Assembly (NCBI GenBank): GCA_045132895.1
Contig: JBGUTC010000057.1
Location: 1 to 8,267 of the forward strand
Reading direction: 5' to 3'
DNA from: UMGS755 sp045132895
Lineage (GTDB): Bacteria > Bacillota > Clostridia > UBA1381 > UBA9506
Length of the DNA: 8,267 nt
The translations under genes were made by a program, and so were the position numbers. Shown piece by piece: positions 1 through 6,594 of this stretch (the first letter of the stretch is position 1; every line of letters starts with the position of its first letter). A model generated the notes under the pieces. That model searched no databases and was not told the origin of the DNA. It was given only the letters and a program-made list of their open reading frames with translations.

Positions 1-1428
1 GATGATAAAACCGGAAAATGTAATATCCGGATGCATAATCTTTCTGACGCTCAGGATGTTTAAAACTGCAATTGTCAGGTAACAAAGATTCGTGCTGATA
101 GGCGCTCCCCCAATATTTAAAGCAGGAGTTGCAATCAGAAAATAGTTGGTAGCAATTTTTACAACAGCCCCAATTACCATATTCCGCACCGGGATTCCCA
201 CATAGCCTGCACCCTGAAGCATTGCCGTTGTAACAGAAACCAGGCTGACAAAAATTACGGCATAACTAAGAATCAACAACATAGATGCCGCTCTGGCGTT
301 ATTATATACTGCCGCCAGAATCGGCTGACTCAAAACAGATAAACCAACCGCACAAGGCAGAGCAAACAACATTGTAATCCTCAGAGTTGAGCCGGATAAT
401 TTCTTGACTTCACCCATATTTTTAACCGCAAATGCCGCCGAAATAAAAGGAACCACACTCATAGAAAGCGACATAATAATGGTCGGTGGTAAATTAAACA
501 TCGGAATCGCATAACCGGAATATGCCCCGTACAAAATTTCAGAAGGCTTAATCCGCATCAGTTCACCAATTACCACCTCAGAGGCAGACAATCCGTAGAA
601 CTCCGTCAGCGTGTGATACATTGCCTCGGTCACAGGAATCGTCTGTAATCTCTGACGAATCATAATAACGTCAATGACATTCGTCAGGGACATAACCGCC
701 GCGCCCACCGTAATGGGAATGGCGATTTTCGCCAGTTCAGCAAAAATGGCTTTTGTGCTTCTGGCGCCCTCCCCTTCAACAGGAGAAAGAGGCTGTGTCT
801 TTCGTCTGGAAACATAGGTAATCGCCATGATCAAAAGAGCAAAAAAAGTTCCCGCCGTAACACCTAAAACTGCGCCGGCAGATGCATTGACGATTCCCGT
901 AGGCATCAGGATATAGGCAAGCAGTAGGCCGATGACCAGTTTTCCCAAAGCTTCACAAACTTCTGAAATTGCCGTCGGAAGCATATCGGAAAAGCCCTGA
1001 AAATAGCCTCTGAAGGCAGAAAGCAAAGCAACAAAGAAGATTGCCGGAGCAATGGCCAACACGCTGAGATAGGACTGGGGGGATTCAACATAACCGACAA
1101 AAAGTTTGGCTCCTAAAAACAAAACCAAAGCACCCGCTACCCCGATCAGGGACAAAAGGGTTAACGCTGCCTTAAAAATCTTATTGACTTCCGCGTGGTT
1201 CTTCCTTGCCAGGCTTGAAGATACCATCTTGGATACCGCAACAGGCAGACCAGCCGTTGCAATGACAAACAAGCAAGCATACAGGTTATATGCCGTACTG
1301 AAAATTGCCATTCCTTCCTCGTGGATGATATTCGCCAGTGGTATTTTAAACAAGGCACCGATGACTTTTACGGAAAGGTTCGCCAAAACCAGAATCATGG
1401 CGCCTTTTAAATATGTCTGTTTCTTCAA
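1..1428 (-). CDS. SpoVB/MurJ-like polysaccharide or lipid flippase, C-terminus cut by window edge
   Basis: This is a multi-pass membrane protein of the MOP/PST superfamily (SpoVB, YtgP and MurJ relatives), which flip lipid-linked cell-wall or polysaccharide precursors across the membrane. The frame is open for 476 residues with no stop before the window edge; SpoVB proteins are somewhat over 500 residues, so roughly 40-70 residues are missing. The N-terminus (KKQTYLKGAMIL, then a hydrophobic stretch and KVIGALFKIPL) is typical of SpoVB. RGYFQG at residues 140-145 and LQGAG at 404-408 are the two half-repeat motifs of the family. The rest is a run of hydrophobic segments with short loops. The start is TTG at 1428, chosen because GGGAGGG at 1436-1442 lies 7 bases upstream and the residues from it match the family; the first in-frame ATG is 10 codons later. 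It follows mnmE after 62 bases. Family confidence is high. Whether it acts in sporulation or in vegetative wall synthesis cannot be told from the sequence. Confidence 0.9.
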   Translation of the reverse strand, partial: MKKQTYLKGAMILVLANLSVKVIGALFKIPLANIIHEEGMAIFSTAYNLYACLFVIATAGLPVAVSKMVSSSLARKNHAEVNKIFKAALTLLSLIGVAGALVLFLGAKLFVGYVESPQSYLSVLAIAPAIFFVALLSAFRGYFQGFSDMLPTAISEVCEALGKLVIGLLLAYILMPTGIVNASAGAVLGVTAGTFFALLIMAITYVSRRKTQPLSPVEGEGARSTKAIFAELAKIAIPITVGAAVMSLTNVIDVIMIRQRLQTIPVTEAMYHTLTEFYGLSASEVVIGELMRIKPSEILYGAYSGYAIPMFNLPPTIIMSLSMSVVPFISAAFAVKNMGEVKKLSGSTLRITMLFALPCAVGLSVLSQPILAAVYNNARAASMLLILSYAVIFVSLVSVTTAMLQGAGYVGIPVRNMVIGAVVKIATNYFLIATPALNIGGAPISTNLCYLTIAVLNILSVRKIMHPDITFSGFII

Positions 1429-1435
1429 AATATTT

Positions 1436-1442
1436 CCCTCCC
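1436..1442 (-). promoter_or_regulatory. Ribosome binding site deciding the TTG start of the flippase gene
   Basis: On the minus strand GGGAGGG is followed by 7 bases (AAATATT) and then TTG. It fixes the non-ATG start at 1428. Its first two G's are also the end of an inverted repeat at 1441-1460, so folding could affect access to it. Confidence 0.8.
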
Positions 1443-1460
1443 AAAGGATTTGTCCTATGG
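1441..1460. repeat. Imperfect inverted repeat next to the flippase ribosome binding site
   Basis: The arms are CCAAAGGA (1441-1448) and TCCTATGG (1453-1460) around the loop TTTG. Seven of eight positions pair, with one mismatch in the middle. On the transcript the 3' arm runs into the GGGAGGG ribosome binding site. No T-run follows, so it is not an intrinsic terminator. It might be a weak mRNA hairpin tuning translation, a protein-binding site, or chance. Confidence 0.4.
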
Positions 1461-1490
1461 CTTTATTCTATGTTTGAAAATGAAAATATA

Positions 1491-2852
1491 CTACTTTCCA
1501 AGGCAAAAGCGAGAAAAAATCTCATCAACAATTTCATCCGAAACGGTCTGCCCCGTTATAGTGCCCAGGGCTTCCATTGCGCCGCGCAAATCAACGGATA
1601 AAAGGTCAAGAGGCATACCCGCTAAAAGCGTTTCCAGAGCATTTCTGAGGCATAGGATTGCTTCGCCGATGGCCTGTTTATGTCTCAGGTTGATAACGGC
1701 TGCATCCTGTCTTTCTGTAATCACGCCTAAAGAAAACAGTTCTTCAATAATCGCAGATAACTCTGAAAGACCTGTTCCCAGTTTGGCCGAGAGAGAAAGA
1801 CTGGGCAAAGAGACTGCCGATGCCGGTAAGCTGACAGTTTCGTCTAAATCTGCTTTATTTAAAATCAAAATTGCTTTCTTATCTTTAAGGAGATCTAAAA
1901 TCTCCTGATCTTCTTCTTCAAACGGACGGCTACGGTCAACAACAAAGAAAACCAAATCGGCTTTTTCAAGGTATTCCTTCGCCTTCTGAATTCCCATGGC
2001 TTCAATCTGCTCTGCATCGCCACGGATTCCAGCTGTATCAAACAAATTCAGGCATACATTTCCCAGACGTACTCTTTCTTCAATAACATCCCGGGTCGTA
2101 CCCGCCTGCTGGGTAACCAAAGCCCTCTCCGTTCCGGATAAAGCATTTAAAAGCGAAGACTTTCCTACGTTGGGCTTCCCCACAATAACCGTATTGATTC
2201 CATCGCGGATTAAACGTCCTTGTTCTGCGCTGTCCATCATCTTTGTAAGGGATGAAATCAGAGCTTCAAGGCTTCTCTCCACTTCATCTTCCGGCGTTTC
2301 ATCAATCCCTTCGTCAGGAAAATCCGCCATAACATCAAGGGATGCCGCCAGATTTAAAATCTGTTCCCGATGCTTTCTGATAGGATCAGAAAGTCTTCCT
2401 TCTAACTGGTTAACTGACAGAGAAACCGCTGCATCTGACTCTGCCTGAATCAGGTCAATAACGGCTTCTGCCTGAGATAAATCCAACTTTCCATTTAAAA
2501 ATGCGCGCTTGGTAAACTCGCCGGGGGACGCCATTACAGCGCCGGCAGACAAAAGCGCAGACAAAACCGAGCGGGTGACAAAACTACCGCCATGGCAACT
2601 GATTTCCACAACATCTTCCCCAGTAAAGGAATTTGGTCCCCGCATCACACCGGCTAAAACCTCGTCTAACACGGTCCCGTTTTGGACAATACGACCATAG
2701 GAGAGCGTATGAGTCTTCGCATCTTTTAAAAGGCGTTTTCCGCAAAAAACCCGGTCGCAGATTTCTATCGCCTCCGGTCCACTGACGCGGATAACCGAAA
2801 TACCGCCTTCACCCGGCGGTGTTGCAATGGCAGCAATCGTCGTTTCTCTCAA
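1491..2852 (-). CDS. mnmE: tRNA modification GTPase MnmE (TrmE)
   Basis: MnmE is a cytoplasmic K+-stimulated GTPase that, with MnmG, installs the (carboxymethyl)aminomethyl group at C5 of U34 in tRNAs reading NNA/NNG codons, including tRNA(Gln), tRNA(Glu) and tRNA(Lys). All family parts are present in 453 residues, the usual length. The N-terminal folate-binding domain starts TIAAIATPPGEGG. The G domain, inserted in the helical domain, has G1 GKPNVGKSS (225-233, with Asn228 at the K+-coordinating place), G2 GTT (251-253), G3 DTAG (272-275), G4 NKAD (332-335) and SAK (355-357). Glu284 matches the catalytic glutamate of E. coli MnmE (E282). The C-terminus is FCLGK, carrying the invariant cysteine (Cys450). 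The start is TTG at 2852: an in-frame TGA lies three codons upstream and residues from the TTG match the family exactly. The gene follows the YkgJ-type gene by 14 bases. It is not next to mnmG here, unlike the common oriC-proximal arrangement. Confidence 0.97.
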   Translation of the reverse strand: MRETTIAAIATPPGEGGISVIRVSGPEAIEICDRVFCGKRLLKDAKTHTLSYGRIVQNGTVLDEVLAGVMRGPNSFTGEDVVEISCHGGSFVTRSVLSALLSAGAVMASPGEFTKRAFLNGKLDLSQAEAVIDLIQAESDAAVSLSVNQLEGRLSDPIRKHREQILNLAASLDVMADFPDEGIDETPEDEVERSLEALISSLTKMMDSAEQGRLIRDGINTVIVGKPNVGKSSLLNALSGTERALVTQQAGTTRDVIEERVRLGNVCLNLFDTAGIRGDAEQIEAMGIQKAKEYLEKADLVFFVVDRSRPFEEEDQEILDLLKDKKAILILNKADLDETVSLPASAVSLPSLSLSAKLGTGLSELSAIIEELFSLGVITERQDAAVINLRHKQAIGEAILCLRNALETLLAGMPLDLLSVDLRGAMEALGTITGQTVSDEIVDEIFSRFCLGK

Positions 2853-2863
2853 TTGTTCTCACG

Positions 2864-2868
2864 CTCCT
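2864..2868 (-). promoter_or_regulatory. mnmE ribosome binding site overlapping the upstream stop codon
   Basis: AGGAG on the minus strand shares two bases with the TAG stop (2867-2869) of the YkgJ-type gene. It lies 11 bases from the TTG start, longer than the usual 5-9. A GTG at 2860-2862 is nearer but out of frame. The long spacing and TTG start suggest modest mnmE translation helped by ribosomes finishing the gene before. Confidence 0.65.
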
Positions 2869-3361
2869 ATAGTCTGAAATCATCTAACAACCCGGATAAA
2901 TCTTCTAAAAAGTTCCGAATTTCCGGAACTTTTGATAGCACCTGAAAGGCATAGGACAGTTCTTTTTTAAAATGGGGATCAATACAGCCCACTGCCTCCG
3001 GATGCGTCAAAGGGCAAATAGATGCCCGAGGATCCGGAATAATCTGCAGGTTCCCGTTCCGATAATAAGGAACCAAGGGAAAGATCCGGCAGGAAAGAGG
3101 ACGCTCCTCTCTCTTACATGGCCCTTTACAGATCAGCAACCGGACCGATTTCCCGCCAGAGATAAACTCCGAAGGAAGAACCGTAAAATTGTCATTCCCG
3201 GAAAAGAGAAACTCTTCTCCGGGAAATAAATACATGCCGCTTTCATCGTCGCCCTGGCAACATAACTTGCCGCAAATTTCACCGCAATCAAACGGAATGG
3301 GCGTTAAATTGTCAAAACGATGGTAAATCTGCTTATATAACTCCGTTATTTTGATACTCAT
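2867..3361 (-). CDS. YkgJ-type cysteine-cluster protein (putative zinc/iron-binding)
   Basis: This is a 164-residue soluble protein with nine cysteines. The N-terminal cluster is C26-x3-C30-x3-C34-C35 (in CGEICGKLCC), followed by C78, C82 and C91 (in CKGPCKREERPLSC), then C116 (in ASICPLTH) and C126. The spacing and the RPLSCRIFPL segment match the YkgJ/UPF0153 family, thought to bind zinc or an iron-sulfur cluster; no reaction is established for it. There is no signal peptide or membrane segment. The ATG overlaps the TGA of gatB as ATGA (3358-3361), and no properly spaced ribosome binding site precedes it (only AGG one base before the ATG), so it probably depends on ribosomes ending gatB. 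Its place between gatB and mnmE suggests a role near tRNA metabolism, but that is inference. The coding sequence is unusually rich in hairpins (3195-3225, 3096-3110, 3012-3027, 2907-2933). Confidence 0.85.
   Translation of the reverse strand: MSIKITELYKQIYHRFDNLTPIPFDCGEICGKLCCQGDDESGMYLFPGEEFLFSGNDNFTVLPSEFISGGKSVRLLICKGPCKREERPLSCRIFPLVPYYRNGNLQIIPDPRASICPLTHPEAVGCIDPHFKKELSYAFQVLSKVPEIRNFLEDLSGLLDDFRL
2907..2933 (-). terminator. Terminator-like hairpin inside the 3' end of the YkgJ-type gene
   Basis: A perfect 10-bp inverted repeat: AAAAGTTCCG (2908-2917) and CGGAACTTTT (2924-2933) around a 6-base loop. On the transcript strand the second arm ends in TTTTT, so a GTTCCG/CGGAAC stem followed by a U-run resembles a weak intrinsic terminator. 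The equivalent also holds on the plus strand. It lies within codons for KVPEIRNFL about 55 bases before mnmE, so at most it would thin the transcript. Stem GC content is low, so chance is possible. Confidence 0.3.
3195..3225. repeat. Strong hairpin within the YkgJ-type coding sequence
   Basis: The plus-strand arms are 3195-3208 (TTCCCGGAAAAGAG) and 3212-3225 (CTCTTCTCCGGGAA), loop AAA. Thirteen of fourteen positions pair; the single mismatch (3203/3217) becomes a G-U pair in the transcribed (minus-strand) RNA, giving a continuous 14-bp stem with a UUU loop. It encodes residues around FPGEEFLFSGN (46-56). No T-run follows, so it is not a terminator. Confidence 0.6.
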
Positions 3362-4785
3362 GCCTGATCAAGCGCATCCTTTAACATTTTACTGATTGCC
3401 TGAGGATTTGCCTTACCTTTAGACATCCGCATAACCTGACCCATCAAGAAGCCAAGGGCTCTGTCTTTTCCGGCTTTATAGTCAACGATAGACTGGGGAT
3501 TCTGTGCCATAACGTCCTGCACCATCTGCATCAGTGCACCCTCATCAGATACCTGCGCAAGACCCAAACGTTCCACGATTTTATCCGGTGCATCATCGCA
3601 ATTAAACATTTCTGCCAGAACCTTTTTCGCTGCGCTGTTACTGATGGCACCACCGTCAATCAAATCAATCAGAGATTTCAGTTTCGCCGGTTCAAAGGGG
3701 ATTTCTTCCAGTTCGCGATCGTTTAAGAGTTTTGCAATATCGCCCATAATCCAGTTGCTGACAGTTTTCGGTGCTGCACCCAGATTGACAGTTGCATCAA
3801 AATAGTCAGCCGTTTTCTTAACAGAAGTCAAAAGGAAAGCATCATATTCCGGCAGACCGTATTCAGAAACATAACGTGCCTTTCTCTGTTCAGGCAGTTC
3901 CGGAATGGTCTGACGGATTTCTTCAATCCACTCATCAGAAACAATAATCGGAAGAAGATCCGGTTCCGGAAAATAACGGTAATCCTGCGCATCTTCCTTT
4001 GTACGCATAACGATACTAACGCCCTTTAAATCATCCCAGCGACGGGTCTCCTGGTCGATAACGCCACCGTTATCCAGAACCTCTGCCTGACGCTTCTGTT
4101 CATATTCCATAGAACGAACAGCCGCACGGAAAGAGTTAATATTCTTCATTTCACAACGGGTACCGTATTCCTTCTGACCTTCCGGACGAAGGGAGAGGTT
4201 TACGTCGCAACGAAGAGAACCTTCCTGCATTTTACAGTCAGAAACTTCCGTATATTCCAGAATGGACTTTAAGGTTTCAAGGAAAATTCTTGCTTCTTCC
4301 GGAGAACGCAGGTCCGGCTCGGAAACAATTTCAATCAGGGGTACACCACAACGGTTATAGTCTGCTATGGAAATGTTACGGTAGTCATCGTGTACCAGTT
4401 TTCCGGCGTCTTCTTCAATATGAATACGAGTAATACCAATCCGACGGGTTTCTCCATCAACCAAAATGTCAACATAGCCGTTCTGGCACAGGGGCAAATC
4501 AAACTGAGAAATCTGATACGCTTTCGGCAGGTCAGGATAGAAATAGTTCTTTCTGTCCTGTTTGCCATACTGCGTAATGCTGCAGTTCATCGCAAGACCG
4601 GCCTTAATTGCAAAGTCAACAACCCGCTTGTTTAACACCGGCAGGGTTCCGGGCATACCGGAACAAATGGGGCAAGTATGAGTGTTCGGTTCGCCACCGA
4701 ATTCATTTTTACATCCGCAATATATTTTCGTGTTGGTCTTCAGCTCTGCATGAACCTCAAGACCAATGACGGTTTCGTAATTCAT
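3358..4785 (-). CDS. gatB: Asp-tRNA(Asn)/Glu-tRNA(Gln) amidotransferase subunit B
   Basis: GatB is the tRNA-binding and kinase-like subunit of GatCAB. It activates the carboxyl of mischarged Glu-tRNA(Gln) (or Asp-tRNA(Asn)) with ATP, and ammonia from GatA completes the amidation. The 475 residues are full family length. Visible are the start ETVIGLEVHAEL, a zinc knuckle of Cys23, Cys25, Cys38 and Cys41 (CGC and CPIC), the active-site strand DRKNYFYPDLPKAYQ (77-91), and the family signature D-x-N-R-x3-P-L-I-E at 142-152. A C-terminal YqeY-like tRNA-binding tail carries MGQVMRMSKGKANP (about 448-461). The ATG at 4785 has AGGAGG (4793-4798) 7 bases upstream. It follows gatA by 18 bases, and its TGA overlaps the next start. 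Identification is firm. Whether the in vivo target is tRNA(Gln), tRNA(Asn) or both cannot be seen here. Confidence 0.98.
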   Translation of the reverse strand: MNYETVIGLEVHAELKTNTKIYCGCKNEFGGEPNTHTCPICSGMPGTLPVLNKRVVDFAIKAGLAMNCSITQYGKQDRKNYFYPDLPKAYQISQFDLPLCQNGYVDILVDGETRRIGITRIHIEEDAGKLVHDDYRNISIADYNRCGVPLIEIVSEPDLRSPEEARIFLETLKSILEYTEVSDCKMQEGSLRCDVNLSLRPEGQKEYGTRCEMKNINSFRAAVRSMEYEQKRQAEVLDNGGVIDQETRRWDDLKGVSIVMRTKEDAQDYRYFPEPDLLPIIVSDEWIEEIRQTIPELPEQRKARYVSEYGLPEYDAFLLTSVKKTADYFDATVNLGAAPKTVSNWIMGDIAKLLNDRELEEIPFEPAKLKSLIDLIDGGAISNSAAKKVLAEMFNCDDAPDKIVERLGLAQVSDEGALMQMVQDVMAQNPQSIVDYKAGKDRALGFLMGQVMRMSKGKANPQAISKMLKDALDQA

Positions 4786-4803
4786 TGTCTGTCCTCCTCT
4801 ATC

Positions 4804-6252
4804 TTACAGCGCAGGCTTAACTTTGGTAATGGTTTTTTCCAAAGCATAAGCCGCATTCAGTATTGCTGCTTCACCGAAAGGCTTACCGATAATCTGCAGG
4901 CCAATGGGCAAGCCGTTTTCATCATAACCACAAGGCAGAACAATTGCCGGCAGACCGCCAATATTGACAGAAACGGTACAAATATCTGCCAGATACATCT
5001 GCAGAGGATCGCTTGTCTTCTCGCCAATGCCAAAAGCTGTTGTAGGCGCTGTGGGCGTTACCAGAACATCATACGTTTCAAAAGCCTTATCAAAATCCTG
5101 CATAACCATTGTTCTGACCTGCTGCGCCTTTTTGTAATATGCATCATAATAACCTGAAGAAAGGGCATACGTACCAATCATAATACCGCGTTTTACTTCT
5201 GCACCAAAACCTTCGCTTCTTGTCTGTGCATATAAATCCAGCAAATCATCAAACTTTTCAGCACGATAACCGTATTTCACGCCATCAAAACGCGCCAGGT
5301 TAGAACTTGCCTCAGCAGAAGAAATCATGTAATAGGCCGGCAGCGCATACTCATTCAGCGGCAGATGCATATCGTCATACTCTGCGCCCAGAGTTTTAAA
5401 AGATTCCAAGGAAGCCAGAATCGCCTTCCGGACAGGGTCACTGATGCCCTCGCCCATATACTCTGCCGGAACACCAATTTTCAGCCCTTTGATATCACCT
5501 GTAAGAGCACTCTCAAAAGAGGCATACTCTTTTTTAACGCTGGTGGAATCCATCGAATCATGACCGACAATCTGGTCATAAATCAAAGCACAGTCCTGAA
5601 CATCCTTTGTCAGAGGACCAATCTGGTCTAAGGAGGATGCAAAGGCAATCAAACCATAACGGGATACAGTTCCGTAAGTCGGTTTCATACCAACACAACC
5701 GCAAAACGCAGCAGGCTGACGAATGGAACCTCCGGTATCAGACCCTAATGTAAATGTTGCCTCATCAGCAGAAACACAAGCTGCTGAACCGCCGGAAGAA
5801 CCACCGGGAACCTTGGTTAAATCATAAGGATTCTTCGTTTTTTTGAAATAAGAATTTTCTGTTGAAGAGCCCATTGCGAACTCGTCCATATTCAGTTTAC
5901 CCAACAAAACAGTATCTGCCGCCTTCAGCTTCTGTACAACTGTTGCATCATAAGGCGGACAAAAATTCTCAAGCATTTTGGAAGAACAGGTTGTTCGGAT
6001 GTCCTTTGTGCAAAGGTTATCTTTAAGCGCCATTGGTACACCGGCAAGAGCGCCAATCGCTTCACCGGCAGCAATTTTTCTGTCAACTTCTTTTGCCGCT
6101 TCCATTGCTTCGTCCCCTAAAACGGTTACATAGCTTTCAACCTTATCTTCAACTGCAGCAATTCTGTCCAGATATGCCTTCGTGATTTCCTGAGAGGACA
6201 TTTCTTTATTTTTAATTCTGTCACGAATCTCGTGAGCCGTTAATGTATGCAT
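4804..6252 (-). CDS. gatA: Asp-tRNA(Asn)/Glu-tRNA(Gln) amidotransferase subunit A
   Basis: GatA is the glutaminase subunit of GatCAB, an amidase-signature enzyme that releases ammonia from glutamine and channels it to GatB. The Ser-cisSer-Lys triad is intact: Lys77 (in ALKDN), Ser152 (in GGSSGGSA) and Ser176 (in GSDTGGSIRQP), with the same spacing as in characterised GatA proteins. The length of 482 residues is normal. An in-frame TTG at 6258 would add two residues, but the ATG at 6252 is preferred: AAAGGAG (6260-6266) lies 7 bases before the ATG and only 1 base before the TTG. The protein then begins MHTLTAHEIRD, as expected for the family. It follows gatC by 21 bases and precedes gatB by 18, so the three subunits are made from one message. 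Confidence 0.98.
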   Translation of the reverse strand: MHTLTAHEIRDRIKNKEMSSQEITKAYLDRIAAVEDKVESYVTVLGDEAMEAAKEVDRKIAAGEAIGALAGVPMALKDNLCTKDIRTTCSSKMLENFCPPYDATVVQKLKAADTVLLGKLNMDEFAMGSSTENSYFKKTKNPYDLTKVPGGSSGGSAACVSADEATFTLGSDTGGSIRQPAAFCGCVGMKPTYGTVSRYGLIAFASSLDQIGPLTKDVQDCALIYDQIVGHDSMDSTSVKKEYASFESALTGDIKGLKIGVPAEYMGEGISDPVRKAILASLESFKTLGAEYDDMHLPLNEYALPAYYMISSAEASSNLARFDGVKYGYRAEKFDDLLDLYAQTRSEGFGAEVKRGIMIGTYALSSGYYDAYYKKAQQVRTMVMQDFDKAFETYDVLVTPTAPTTAFGIGEKTSDPLQMYLADICTVSVNIGGLPAIVLPCGYDENGLPIGLQIIGKPFGEAAILNAAYALEKTITKVKPAL

Positions 6253-6259
6253 AATCAAA

Positions 6260-6266
6260 CTCCTTT
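6260..6266 (-). promoter_or_regulatory. gatA ribosome binding site deciding the start
   Basis: AAAGGAG on the minus strand is 7 bases from the ATG at 6252 and 1 base from the upstream in-frame TTG at 6258. Only the ATG has workable spacing, so the two-residue-longer form is rejected. Confidence 0.85.
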
Positions 6267-6273
6267 AGCTTTC

Positions 6274-6561
6274 TTATTCAACAACCTTGGGAACGGTATA
6301 GCCGCCGCCTAAAGCCGACGGTGCATTTTTCAGCATTTCATCGCGGTCAAAGGACGGTTTGACAACATCCTCTCTGAACGCATTGCTCATAGGAATTGCA
6401 TGTGCCGTAGGTACGATCCCCTCGGTATCAAGCTCGTTAAGCTTATTGGCAAATCCAATGATGCTTTCCATGTCTTTTGCCAGCGCCTCTGCTTCTCCTT
6501 CGGAGAACTTCAGTCTTGATAAAAGAGCAACATGAAAAACTTCTTCTTTTGAAATTTTCAT
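6274..6561 (-). CDS. gatC: Asp-tRNA(Asn)/Glu-tRNA(Gln) amidotransferase subunit C
   Basis: GatC is the small non-catalytic subunit that wraps around GatA and stabilises its contact with GatB. The 95 residues are the usual length. The N-terminal helices (ISKEEVFHVALLSRLKFSE) are followed by the conserved extended part, with the PTAHAIPMSNAFREDV region and the NAPSALGGGYTVPKVVE end, which matches the usual NAP...FxVPKVxE tail. The ATG at 6561 has GGAG (6571-6574) 9 bases upstream. It is the first of the three gat genes and lies 33 bases after the HAD phosphatase, the largest gap before the gat genes. It carries no signal or membrane segment. Confidence 0.96.
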   Translation of the reverse strand: MKISKEEVFHVALLSRLKFSEGEAEALAKDMESIIGFANKLNELDTEGIVPTAHAIPMSNAFREDVVKPSFDRDEMLKNAPSALGGGYTVPKVVE

Positions 6562-6594
6562 TTTACCAAACTCCGTTTCATTAAAATTTCTGTA

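Noticed and set aside
1465..1470. TAGAAT as a -10 box before the flippase gene
   Set aside because: No acceptable -35 sequence is found at 16-18 bases upstream.
1106..1477. Plus-strand open frame of 123 codons opposite the flippase
   Set aside because: It lies wholly opposite a convincing membrane protein and its leader, has no recognisable protein features, and reads as an antisense shadow.
2802..2820. 6-bp GC-rich inverted repeat (ACCGCC/GGCGGT) near the mnmE start
   Set aside because: It falls on codons for the conserved TPPGEGGI segment, which explains it without a regulatory role.
2860..2862. GTG nearer to the mnmE ribosome binding site
   Set aside because: It is out of frame with mnmE, and the MnmE N-terminus aligns from the TTG at 2852.
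4678..5157. Plus-strand open frame of 159 codons opposite gatB/gatA
   Set aside because: It crosses two firmly identified genes, resembles no family, and is an antisense shadow. The other plus-strand frames (for example 1450-1908, 1996-2448, 7702-8007) are rejected for the same reason.
6253..6258. Longer gatA start at TTG 6258
   Set aside because: The ribosome binding site is only 1 base from this TTG but 7 bases from the ATG at 6252.
6493..6507. 6-bp inverted repeat (TTCTCC/GGAGAA) in gatC
   Set aside because: It is short, lies within ordinary codons for the SEGEA region, and has no T-run or other supporting signal.
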